Shown here: positions 1-5,121 of the stretch, one piece after another
Layout: each line of letters begins with the position of its first letter
Position numbering within the stretch: the first letter of the stretch is position 1
Position numbers and translations under genes: made by a program
Assembly: GCA_003535475.1 (NCBI GenBank)
Contig: DOHC01000227.1
Span: forward strand, 1-5,268
DNA length: 5,268 nt
Reading direction: 5' to 3'
Source: Nitrospiraceae bacterium
GTDB taxonomy: Bacteria; Nitrospirota; Thermodesulfovibrionia; Thermodesulfovibrionales; UBA1546
The notes under the pieces: model-generated
What the model was told of the DNA's origin: nothing
The model's input: the letters and a program-made list of their open reading frames with translations, nothing else
Databases searched by the model: none

Positions 1-257
1 CTGTCCACTACAATCAACTCGCTCAATCTCTTTGCAAGAAAACGGATACGGGAATCAATCTGCCTTAACTGTTTTTTACCATAAATATACTCTGCATTCT
101 CAGAACGATCCCCCATGGCAGCAGCTTCAGCAACAGCCCGGGTAACCTGTGGGCGCTTAACCTTCCACAGATATGACAGCTCCTCGCTTAAACGCTTTTG
201 CCCCTGAGGTGTAATATATGGTGCGATTTTTGTTTTACTCTGCAATGGCTTTTTCAT
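1..257 (-). CDS. greB: Transcription elongation factor GreB, N-terminal part (cut by window edge)
   Basis: GreB binds in the secondary channel of RNA polymerase and stimulates cleavage of backtracked transcripts in the cytoplasm. Only the first 85 codons are present; the C-terminal FKBP-like domain lies beyond base 1. The visible part is the N-terminal coiled coil. It carries the family signature LSEELSYLW (about residues 24-32), then RPQVT, the acidic-tip motif [10 protein letters not shown] (about 48-57) and the helix [16 protein letters not shown]. The -ELxYLW- and -RxxRFLxKR- pattern is GreB-type rather than GreA-type. The ATG at 257 starts a short basic N-terminus typical of GreB. The upstream sequence (GGACAAG) is only a weak ribosome site. 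A TATAAT lies on the minus strand at 272-277, but its distance to the ATG is short and no -35 was found. The gene is divergent from hicBA and probably belongs to the host backbone. Confidence 0.92.
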   Translation of the reverse strand, partial: MKKPLQSKTKIAPYITPQGQKRLSEELSYLWKVKRPQVTRAVAEAAAMGDRSENAEYIYGKKQLRQIDSRIRFLAKRLSELIVVD

Positions 258-352
258 ATCTTGTCCGGCTTATTATACCTGAATCAAGCCATCGCTTTCG
301 TTCTTTCACGGAGTGACGCACCGTGGCGAGCTGCGATTGATTGCTATCGCGC

Positions 353-372
353 GGCGGATTTGGGGACAGCAC
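353..372 (+). repeat. Short GGCGGATT-type repeat with a GGGGACAGCAC tail (possible mobile-element scar)
   Basis: The octamer GGCGGATT occurs at 353-360, 923-930 and 4833-4840, each time followed by a G/A-rich tract. All three copies sit in gaps or module junctions: upstream of hicBA, between hicA and the TPR gene, and at the tail of the methyltransferase remnant. Here it is followed by TTGGGGACAGCAC, which resembles the GGGGACAG ends I associate with REP-associated tyrosine transposase (IS200-like) elements; no transposase is present. A small hairpin, CACGG (307-311) with CCGTG (321-325), lies just upstream. The identity as a repeat family is inference. Confidence 0.25.
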
Positions 373-387
373 ATTCAGTTTATTTTT

Positions 388-396
388 TGGTATAAT
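388..396 (+). promoter_or_regulatory. Extended -10 promoter of hicBA
   Basis: TGGTATAAT is a perfect TGnTATAAT extended -10 element. It predicts transcription start near 403, leaving about 20 nt of leader with a strong Shine-Dalgarno before the hicB ATG. No convincing -35 sits at 16-18 bp upstream, which an extended -10 can tolerate. The encoded HicB lacks a recognisable DNA-binding domain, so autoregulation through HicB is not obvious. Confidence 0.6.
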
Positions 397-422
397 TGAT
401 TAACTATCAAATGGGAGGTACT

Positions 423-623
423 ATGAAACTGCATATAAAGATTGAACAGGATGAAGCAGGTTATTATGTGGCAGAAGTCCCTGCGCTTCCCGGCTGCCTT
501 TCGCAGGGCAAAACCTACGAAGAAGCTTTGACCAATATCAAAGAAGCCATTGAGGGCTGGATTGAAGCAATGGAATCCAAACAACCCTTCGACCTCGCTC
601 GCCTTGTAGAAGTTGCTGTCTAA
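423..623 (+). CDS. hicB: HicB-family antitoxin, short single-domain form
   Basis: This is the antitoxin of a type II HicBA toxin-antitoxin pair. HicB binds HicA and blocks its mRNA-cleaving activity in the cytoplasm. The 66-residue product is almost entirely the partial RNase-H-like HicB/UPF0150 fold: DEAGYYVAEVPALPGCLSQG (about residues 9-28), then TYEEALTNIKEAIEGWIEA. The usual C-terminal HTH or ribbon-helix-helix DNA-binding domain of longer HicB proteins (about 130 aa) is missing. The start is set by GGGAGGT at 413-419, 3 nt before the ATG at 423; an in-frame ATG at 396 lies before this site and is unlikely. The stop codon shares a base with the hicA ATG (TAATG), so translation is coupled. 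The antitoxin-first order is the less common arrangement. Confidence 0.9.
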   Translation: MKLHIKIEQDEAGYYVAEVPALPGCLSQGKTYEEALTNIKEAIEGWIEAMESKQPFDLARLVEVAV

Positions 624-843
624 TGAGCAAATCACTGAAGCTCTGTTCTGGAGCCAATGCAGTGCAGAAATTCAAAAGGTCTGGCTGGACAGTTGCCCGT
701 CAAAAAGGTTCCCATGTAATGATGACAAAATCGGGTTATCAGTGGACGCTATCAATTCCTCTTCATGGTGAACTTGGCCCGGCCTTCTTCGCAAACTGAT
801 AAACCATGCAGGACTTACCGTTGAGGAATTTAATAAGCTGTAA
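623..843 (+). pseudogene. hicA: HicA-family mRNA interferase toxin, frameshifted near codon 53
   Basis: HicA is a small double-stranded-RNA-binding-fold ribonuclease that cleaves mRNA. The ATG at 623 overlaps the hicB stop. The first 53 codons match the family: AVQKFKRSGWTVARQKGSH, with the conserved GSH catalytic histidine (about residue 35), then SIPLHGELGP. After CCG (779-781) the frame runs into TGA at 797-799, giving a 58-residue product. Reading one base back (GGC at 781-783) restores the family C-terminus, GLLRKLINHAGLTVEEFNKL, ending with TAA at 841-843. The lesion is therefore one missing G in the CCCGGCC run. The intact protein would be 73 aa, a normal HicA length. It may be a true null allele, which would leave hicB without its toxin, or a sequencing error. 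A programmed -1 shift is possible, but no slippery heptamer is seen. Confidence 0.85.
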
Positions 844-951
844 CTTCTGCGCTATCTGAAACAATATCTCCCCTTCCCTTTAAACTCCAGAATTCCCTTG
901 TCTCTCAGAATTTGCAACTGCGGGCGGATTTTTGAGGGAGAGAGGAGGGCT

Positions 952-2331
952 TCAAAGTTTAATTTGTTTTAAATATTCTTTGGCTAATCTCCTTTGCTCG
1001 ACTAATTCATTTTCATTACCAGATGCTAAAAATCTGTTGAAATCTTCCGTTGCAAGATGCATATCTTCTTTTGCAAAGAAATTTATTAAACCTAAACAGA
1101 ACCAGAGTTGATATTTTTCAGGTTCTAATTTTAGTATGTCATGTATAAACTCCTCAGACTCTTCTGGCACATGTGGTTCTATAAATCCATGGAATGCTTT
1201 TTTGTAAGATTTTGTTGCTTTGTCCATATCACCTCTATAAGCATATAAAAAAGCTTCGCTGTATCTCCAAGTGTCATTAGCCTTATACTGTGCCCTTTTT
1301 AACTCCTTCAAAGCGGCATTAGTATCTCTATCTCTTAAAAAGTGCAGTATTGCCCTCGAAATACTAGCTGCATAATTTCTGGGTTCGATAGACTTTATTT
1401 TCTCTAGTATTTCAGACACTTCATCGAGCAGCTCTTTTTTACCATTCCTTCTGAACAGATAATATTTGATCTTTTGAAGTTGAAATAAACTTCCCGTCAG
1501 TCTCATTTTATTTTTTTCTTTTAACGTTTTTATTGCAGGAAGATTCGTTTTTATTTTTTCTATTTCTTTAAAAAGCTTGTAGTGCAAGTCGGAAGAAAAT
1601 TTAAAATCTCCAGTCAAAAATGCAGCAACACCAATTATATATTCGATAGCTAACGCAGCCCAATTTGAAGTTATTTCAAAACCCTCAAATTCGTTTTCCA
1701 CATAAAACCGTACACGTCGTGGAGAAACCTGATTCATTTCTTCTGAGAATGTTTTGCTTATAGTCACTGGTATTGGACCATGCCTCACACCCATGTTTAA
1801 ATGGAAAAAGTATTGTTCTTTCCCCTCGTAATATCTCTTTTTAAGAGAACCGTATACAAAGAAATGTGCCCGCGATTTTTTCATATACTTTGTTACATTA
1901 GATTGATTTACTTCTGAGGCAAAAACTTCTGGATACTCGATTATTTTGAATGTGTTTTGCATATTTTCTGCCATTAGCTTTTCTTGCAAGTTACTTACAA
2001 AATCATTTTTAAGTTTTATTTTCTCATTTTCATTTTCTGTCACTATTGCAATCGCTATTCCAACAGTGTCTTTTTTATTTTTAGGCACGGTTGCTTGAAT
2101 TAACCAGAATAAACTTGAAAGGGATACCCCTAAAAATAAAATGACAAGTTCATAAAACGTTATCTTGTTAGTGCTCTCAACAGTCGTAATGTCAAAGATA
2201 TACAAAATATCATATTTGTAGAGAAGCCCCGAAAGAGCTAACAACACCAGAGCAATAAACAGTACAAAGCCTTTTGGGGTTCGCCAGTTTTTTAAGGCAA
2301 GTTCGATTAATTTCTCTATGAAGGGCGTCAT
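952..2331 (-). CDS. Membrane-anchored protein with TPR-like repeats, unknown function
   Basis: I do not recognise this 459-residue protein. Two hydrophobic helices lie near the N-terminus: GFVLFIALVLLALSGLLY (about 21-38) and about 62-80 (LVILFLGVSLSSLFWLI). They are followed by basic PKNKK, so the remainder is probably cytoplasmic. Residues 88-185 alternate strand and helix (VGIAIAIV, a long charged helix, FKIIEYPE, then AHFFVYGSLKKR, then FFHLNMGV). This resembles the TolB-N/FlgO-type fold that often precedes TPRs, but that match is inferred from pattern only. Residues 224-459 hold about four TPR-like helical pairs: AIEYIIGVAAFLTGDF, AAISRAILHFL-like at 321-350, EAFLYAYRGDMDKATKSYKKA and LWFCLGLINFFAKEDMHLA. 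No catalytic motif is seen. It stands alone, with 160 bases between it and the R-M operon on the same strand. The ATG at 2331 lacks a clear Shine-Dalgarno. The context suggests a defence or stress role, unproven. Confidence 0.8.
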   Translation of the reverse strand: MTPFIEKLIELALKNWRTPKGFVLFIALVLLALSGLLYKYDILYIFDITTVESTNKITFYELVILFLGVSLSSLFWLIQATVPKNKKDTVGIAIAIVTENENEKIKLKNDFVSNLQEKLMAENMQNTFKIIEYPEVFASEVNQSNVTKYMKKSRAHFFVYGSLKKRYYEGKEQYFFHLNMGVRHGPIPVTISKTFSEEMNQVSPRRVRFYVENEFEGFEITSNWAALAIEYIIGVAAFLTGDFKFSSDLHYKLFKEIEKIKTNLPAIKTLKEKNKMRLTGSLFQLQKIKYYLFRRNGKKELLDEVSEILEKIKSIEPRNYAASISRAILHFLRDRDTNAALKELKRAQYKANDTWRYSEAFLYAYRGDMDKATKSYKKAFHGFIEPHVPEESEEFIHDILKLEPEKYQLWFCLGLINFFAKEDMHLATEDFNRFLASGNENELVEQRRLAKEYLKQIKL

Positions 2332-2391
2332 AATCTGTAATTATAAATTAGGGTAATAGTATCGACATTCAATTTTAAAGTTGCCTCCTTT
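2328..2391 (-). other. Orphan strong Shine-Dalgarno with possible 14-codon leader ORF
   Basis: On the minus strand AAAGGAGGCAA (2381-2391) is a near-perfect ribosome site with no annotated gene behind it. A TTG at 2370-2372, 11 nt downstream, would open a 14-codon frame (MNVDTITLIYNYRL) whose TGA (2328-2330) overlaps the ATG of the TPR gene as ATGA. That would permit translational coupling. The spacing is longer than ideal and the start is TTG, so the site may equally be a leftover from a lost gene. An ATG at 2366-2368 gives only six codons. Confidence 0.25.
2340..2345 (-). promoter_or_regulatory. Possible -10 box of the TPR gene (near-leaderless)
   Basis: TATAAT on the minus strand lies 8 nt before the ATG at 2331 and would place the transcript start at about 2333, leaving almost no leader. 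No -35 of good quality is found at 16-18 bp and there is no TGn extension, so this is a weak call. It competes with the leader-ORF reading of the same gap. Confidence 0.25.
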
Positions 2392-2491
2392 ACACCTCTA
2401 AAAGTTTGCCCTGAATTTAGGCCAAAAAGCAAGGACTATTTGAGGCGATTCACCGAGGAGAGCAGGCTGGTAATTTTGGGGTGGATAGAGT

Positions 2492-3418
2492 TTACAGATT
2501 ATTCACAATAATATCTTCCAGCAATCCGTTAGTCAGCATTTTTAAATTGAGAAGATATTCTATGTGATTGAAGGTTTCCTCTAATGGTCTGCTGGTAGAT
2601 TCCCAGCCTAAACCATCCGTAATCCAAATGAACTTGTGCCCATCTTTAGAAATAAAATCATAAAGAGCCTTGTATTCCCCCGCAGTAGATTTAAGTTTTG
2701 AACCACCACCGCCATAGTAGTTCGTTTCTATGAGATAAAGACGCTTGCCATTATATACAGCAAAATCGAATCGTCTGCTTGATTTGTCAACTCTGAGTTT
2801 TATGCGCCATTGTTCTAAAACTTTTTCTGCTGTAGCCTCCTTAATATAGTTAAAACCGTGGCTGTTACAGATTTCATTTACAAAATTTTCTGTAACTTTT
2901 TCCATAGCCGTTCCGCCTCGGTTTTTCCTTCCATTACTATCAAGGCCAACCTCAATCCCAATTGTGTAATCAACAACATTCTTAACTGTTTTATCTTTAA
3001 ATATTTTTAACAAACCACTTTTTTGAGCAAAACGGATGGCTCTTGAAATCTCGCTATCAGAAAGATTTTTATTTTCCTCAAATGAAAAATCTTCATACTT
3101 AAGATTCCCCTCAGAAAGATCTGTAAGGATTTAAAACTTATTCTCTCTACATGCAAGAAGGACAGGAATTAATCTCACAATCTGTGGATGCTTTTTTAAG
3201 AGATAGCCAAACTCTTTTTCAATATTTTCTTTACCGATTAAATAATTAAGGATATTCAAGTCCACTTCTAAATCTTTAGTATTGCCGATAACCTTCTTCC
3301 AATTTACAAAATAATCCCAATATCTTATAGAATCATTCAGATTGTTTATGAGGTAAGCAAAAACTTCTTTTTCGTTATTACATCCGATTTTATTTTTGAA
3401 TATCGAAGAATATTTCAT
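2492..3418 (-). pseudogene. dpnB: DpnII/MboI-family GATC restriction endonuclease interrupted by one in-frame TAA
   Basis: The family cuts double-stranded DNA at unmethylated GATC. One frame runs from the ATG at 3418 to the stop at 2492-2494 (308 codons, close to the usual 285-310 aa). It is broken only by TAA at 3131-3133, giving an N-terminal 95-residue piece and a 173-residue ORF that needs a TTG at 3013. The N-terminal piece has family features: YWDYFVNWKKV, then LNYLIGKENIEKEF and IVRLIPVLLACR. The frame continues after the stop without loss, and the C-terminal part carries VDYTIGIEVGLDSNGRKNRG, RRFDFAVY, LYLIETNYYGGGGSKLKSTA and FIWITDGLGW. The probable nuclease residues are the Asp of RFDF and the ExN of ETN. 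One substitution in a Lys, Gln or Glu codon explains the TAA. The start overlaps the methyltransferase stop (ATGA). No ribosome site precedes the TTG, so a separate second gene is unlikely. Confidence 0.88.
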
Positions 3419-4365
3419 CTGCTTGCGACCTTTTTTAAAGCTGGCATTGTGGCTGTTTTATTCATAATTGCTTCTTCCAATCGCTTTTTTGAAAGATGCA
3501 GATACTCATCCTCCAGATCAATCCCCACATATTTCCTATTAAGCAGAACTGCCGCTACTCCTGTTGTTGAACTGCCACAGAAAGGATCAAGCACCAAGTC
3601 GCCCTCTTTTGTAGAAGCAGAAATAATTCTCTTTAAAAGTTCGACAGGCTTTTGTGTAGGATGCTTACCAAACTTCTTTTCCTCGGCTTGCGGCGCGGAT
3701 AGCTCCCAGACATTACGCATTTGCTTGCCATTATTCGTTTTCTTCATCAGCTTATAATCAAAGTAATGCTTGCTCTTTGCGTTCTTTGCAGCCCACAAAA
3801 CTATCTCTGTTGAGTGAGTGAAATATCTGCATGACAGATTAGGCGGGGCGTTGCGTTTATACCAGATTATATCATTAAGAATTTTGTAACCAAGCTCCTG
3901 CATGGCAAAACCGACTGAATAAATAATGTGGGTAGTTCCTGAAACCCAAATGGTTCCGTTTGGTTTTAAAACCCTCTGGCAAGCTTTTAGCCAATCAAGA
4001 GTAAACTTATGATTTTCCTCTGCTCCTTTTGATTTATCCCATTTCCCCTTGTTGACGGAGACCATTTTCCCTGCATGGCATGTAATGCCACCATTTGAGA
4101 GGAAATAAGGAGGATCGGCAAAGATCATGTCAACGCTGTTTTCCCTTGCCCTATTAAGGATTTCAATGCAATTGCCTTTTAGAAGCCTTACTGAGAGTTC
4201 AGGATTGTCATAGTAGAGAGTGAAATATTTCTTACCATCAATACCATAAGAGGCTGTTTCTTCAGAAATGTAGAAATTGAGCGAATTCTCTGGGAAAATA
4301 TAGGGTTTAGCCTTCTTGCTACTTTTCGCCTTAGATTTTGGTTTGTTATTTGTTTTTTTCGGCAT
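3415..4365 (-). CDS. dpnA: DpnA-like GATC adenine-N6 DNA methyltransferase (beta class)
   Basis: It transfers a methyl group from S-adenosylmethionine to adenine, by homology at GATC, and so protects host DNA from the paired DpnII-type nuclease. Motif order identifies the beta class. Catalytic motif IV, ADPPYFLSNGG, comes first (DPPY about residues 84-87), then WVSGTTHIIYSVG, APPNLSCRYFTHSTEIVLWA, the KHPTQKPVELL motif (about 234-243) and finally the AdoMet-binding LDPFCGSSTTGVA (about 259-271). The body matches pneumococcal DpnA closely as I recall it. The first 20 residues are a Lys/Ser-rich tail of no assigned function. At 316 aa it is somewhat longer than DpnA because of this tail. AAAGGG lies 5 nt before the ATG at 4365. 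The gene overlaps the regulator by 20 bases and the nuclease by 4, making one operon. No DpnM/Dam-type second methyltransferase is present. Confidence 0.93.
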   Translation of the reverse strand: MPKKTNNKPKSKAKSSKKAKPYIFPENSLNFYISEETASYGIDGKKYFTLYYDNPELSVRLLKGNCIEILNRARENSVDMIFADPPYFLSNGGITCHAGKMVSVNKGKWDKSKGAEENHKFTLDWLKACQRVLKPNGTIWVSGTTHIIYSVGFAMQELGYKILNDIIWYKRNAPPNLSCRYFTHSTEIVLWAAKNAKSKHYFDYKLMKKTNNGKQMRNVWELSAPQAEEKKFGKHPTQKPVELLKRIISASTKEGDLVLDPFCGSSTTGVAAVLLNRKYVGIDLEDEYLHLSKKRLEEAIMNKTATMPALKKVASR

Positions 4366-4591
4366 TTATCCCTTTAAATAGTTCAGTTATCTTTACTTCT
4401 AATGAATCTGCAATCTTAAAAACCACCTTCAAGGATGGATAACGAAGGCCGCGTTCAATCTGTCCTATGTAAGAGATATGCAAATTAGAACACTCAGCCA
4501 ATTCTTCCTGAGTCCAAGCGTTTCTCTCCCTGAGTTTTTTTATGTTTTGCCCTAATTGAATACAGCGATGGTCTTCTTGCTTTTTTGGCAT
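4346..4591 (-). CDS. XRE-family HTH regulator, controller (C) protein type
   Basis: This 81-residue single-domain cytoplasmic DNA-binding protein is of the size and pattern of R-M controller proteins, which dimerise on operator boxes and time expression of the nuclease after the methylase. The Cro/CI HTH spans about residues 13-72: LGQNIKKLRERNAWTQEELA, then NLHISYIGQIERGLRYPSL (recognition helix about 38-49), then FKIADSLEVKITELF. It is the first gene of the C-M-R operon and its end overlaps the methyltransferase start by 20 bases. The ATG at 4591 has no Shine-Dalgarno but has a -10 box 7 nt upstream, consistent with a leaderless transcript as known for several C genes. Whether it activates or represses this operon cannot be told; a plain repressor is the alternative. 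Confidence 0.85.
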   Translation of the reverse strand: MPKKQEDHRCIQLGQNIKKLRERNAWTQEELAECSNLHISYIGQIERGLRYPSLKVVFKIADSLEVKITELFKGINAEKNK

Positions 4592-4598
4592 TTGAGAA

Positions 4599-4627
4599 AG
4601 TATAGAATTGTTACAAATAGTATTTAA
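4599..4627 (-). promoter_or_regulatory. Promoter of the C-M-R operon with overlapping operator-like palindromes
   Basis: On the minus strand TTAAAT (4622-4627) and TATACT (4599-4604) are separated by 17 bp and point at the regulator ATG at 4591, giving a transcript start at about the ATG. The -35 is poor (3 of 6 consensus bases), as expected for a promoter that needs help or is controlled. Two small palindromes lie side by side over the -35 and spacer: AAATAGTATTT (4615-4625) and TTGTTACAA (4608-4616). ATACT also repeats 20 bp apart. These are candidate C-protein boxes; this is inference. Confidence 0.45.
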
Positions 4628-4632
4628 AGAGA

Positions 4633-4863
4633 CGCTATGTAATAATAAGATTTAAAGTCATGGAACGGTTTCTAAAGGCAGGGTTTGCACTGAGGGAGGA
4701 CATCATCAAAGTCCAGCACAACTGCAAGGCAACAGGCTTCTGGGTCAAAAAATCAAAACTCTACAACTTCATCCTCATCATGCACGAGCATTTGTTTGTG
4801 TTTCAGAAAAGCGCGGCCGCCACTTCGCCTAAGGCGGATTATCGGGACGAGAATGAGCAATAG
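4633..4863 (+). pseudogene. C-terminal remnant of a second DNA methyltransferase
   Basis: The frame reads RYVIIRFKVMERFLKAGFAL, then REDIIKVQHNCKATGFW, then YNFILIMHEHLFVFQK. This is the characteristic tail of N4/N6 DNA methylases of the PF01555 type (HYxPxxFxVxxxFLxAGFxLREDxIK ... HEHLFVFRK), as I recall the family. Homology starts before the ATG at 4660, in a frame open only from 4621, so that ATG is internal to an ancestral gene and the catalytic DPPY and AdoMet motifs are gone. After the last family residue the frame runs for 17 more codons through GC-rich sequence holding a GCGGCCGC, the symmetric CGCCTAAGGCG and a GGCGGATT copy, ending with TAG at 4861. The break lies beside the C-gene promoter, suggesting that the R-M cassette or a deletion removed the 5' part. 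It is probably not functional. Confidence 0.7.
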
Positions 4864-4889
4864 TCGCCATATCCTGTCTGATAGTTAAA

Positions 4890-4898
4890 TGATATAAT
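4890..4898 (+). promoter_or_regulatory. Extended -10 promoter upstream of the zinc-ribbon gene
   Basis: TGATATAAT is a perfect TGnTATAAT element. The start of transcription is predicted at about 4905, immediately before the ATG at 4906, so the mRNA would be leaderless. The same promoter may also feed rarA downstream, since no terminator is seen between. Confidence 0.5.
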
Positions 4899-4905
4899 TA
4901 AACAA

Positions 4906-5037
4906 ATGGAACTGTGTCCTGTATGCCAAGAACCAGCAGACAAGTGCCTGTGCTGTCCTGAATGAGGGCATGTCTGCCTCCTGGATCTGGGGGAGCTATA
5001 CTGTCCTGTGTGCAAGCATAGCCGAAAGAGATGCTGA
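4906..5037 (+). pseudogene. Tiny Cys-rich zinc-ribbon protein with in-frame TGA at a Cys position
   Basis: The frame is MELCPVCQEPADKCLCCPE, TGA (4963-4965), GHVCLLDLGELYCPVCKHSR, KRC, stop at 5035. Two CPxC knuckles and a CPE-x-GH motif mark it as a zinc-ribbon type protein of about 43 residues. CPECGH is the common form, so the TGA stands where a Cys codon (TGC/TGT) is expected. It may be a point mutation or error, or a selenocysteine codon. A weak stem CTCCT/GGGAG (4978-4982 with 4991-4995) with an 8-nt loop lies about 12 bases after the TGA, poorer than known SECIS hairpins. Another frame beginning near 5022 reads PKEMLKATVESIKKISKG and stops at 5076; it could be the original C-terminus after a second lesion, which would favour decay. 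It precedes rarA by 84 bases. Its function is unknown. Confidence 0.5.
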
Positions 5038-5121
5038 AGGCAACAGTGGAGAGCATTAAAAAAATCAGCAAGGGTTAAATAAATTTTCTCGCAATGTCTG
5101 TATTATTAAGTAATTAGACCT

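Noticed and set aside
198..395. Plus-strand ORF of 65 codons over the greB start and promoter region
   Set aside because: It overlaps greB antisense, has no ribosome site and shows no family features; it also covers the hicBA -10.
375..635. Minus-strand ORF of 86 codons
   Set aside because: It is the antisense shadow of hicB, which has a clear family match and ribosome site.
844..951. Possible terminator between the convergent hicA and TPR genes
   Set aside because: TCTCTC (901-906) can pair with GAGAGA (938-943), but the loop is 31 nt and no T-run follows on either strand. I see only pyrimidine- and purine-rich tracts and one GGCGGATT copy here.
2404..2424. Palindrome-like CCTGAATTTAGG in the gap behind the endonuclease gene
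   Set aside because: The arms are short, include a G-T pair and leave almost no loop; there is no T-run, so neither terminator nor operator is supported.
2492..3013. Separate 173-codon gene starting at TTG 3013
   Set aside because: No ribosome site precedes it, and the open frame extends upstream to the TAA at 3131 with protein-like sequence, so it is the C-terminal part of the endonuclease.
3449..3757. Plus-strand ORF of 102 codons
   Set aside because: It is the antisense shadow of the methyltransferase C-terminal half.
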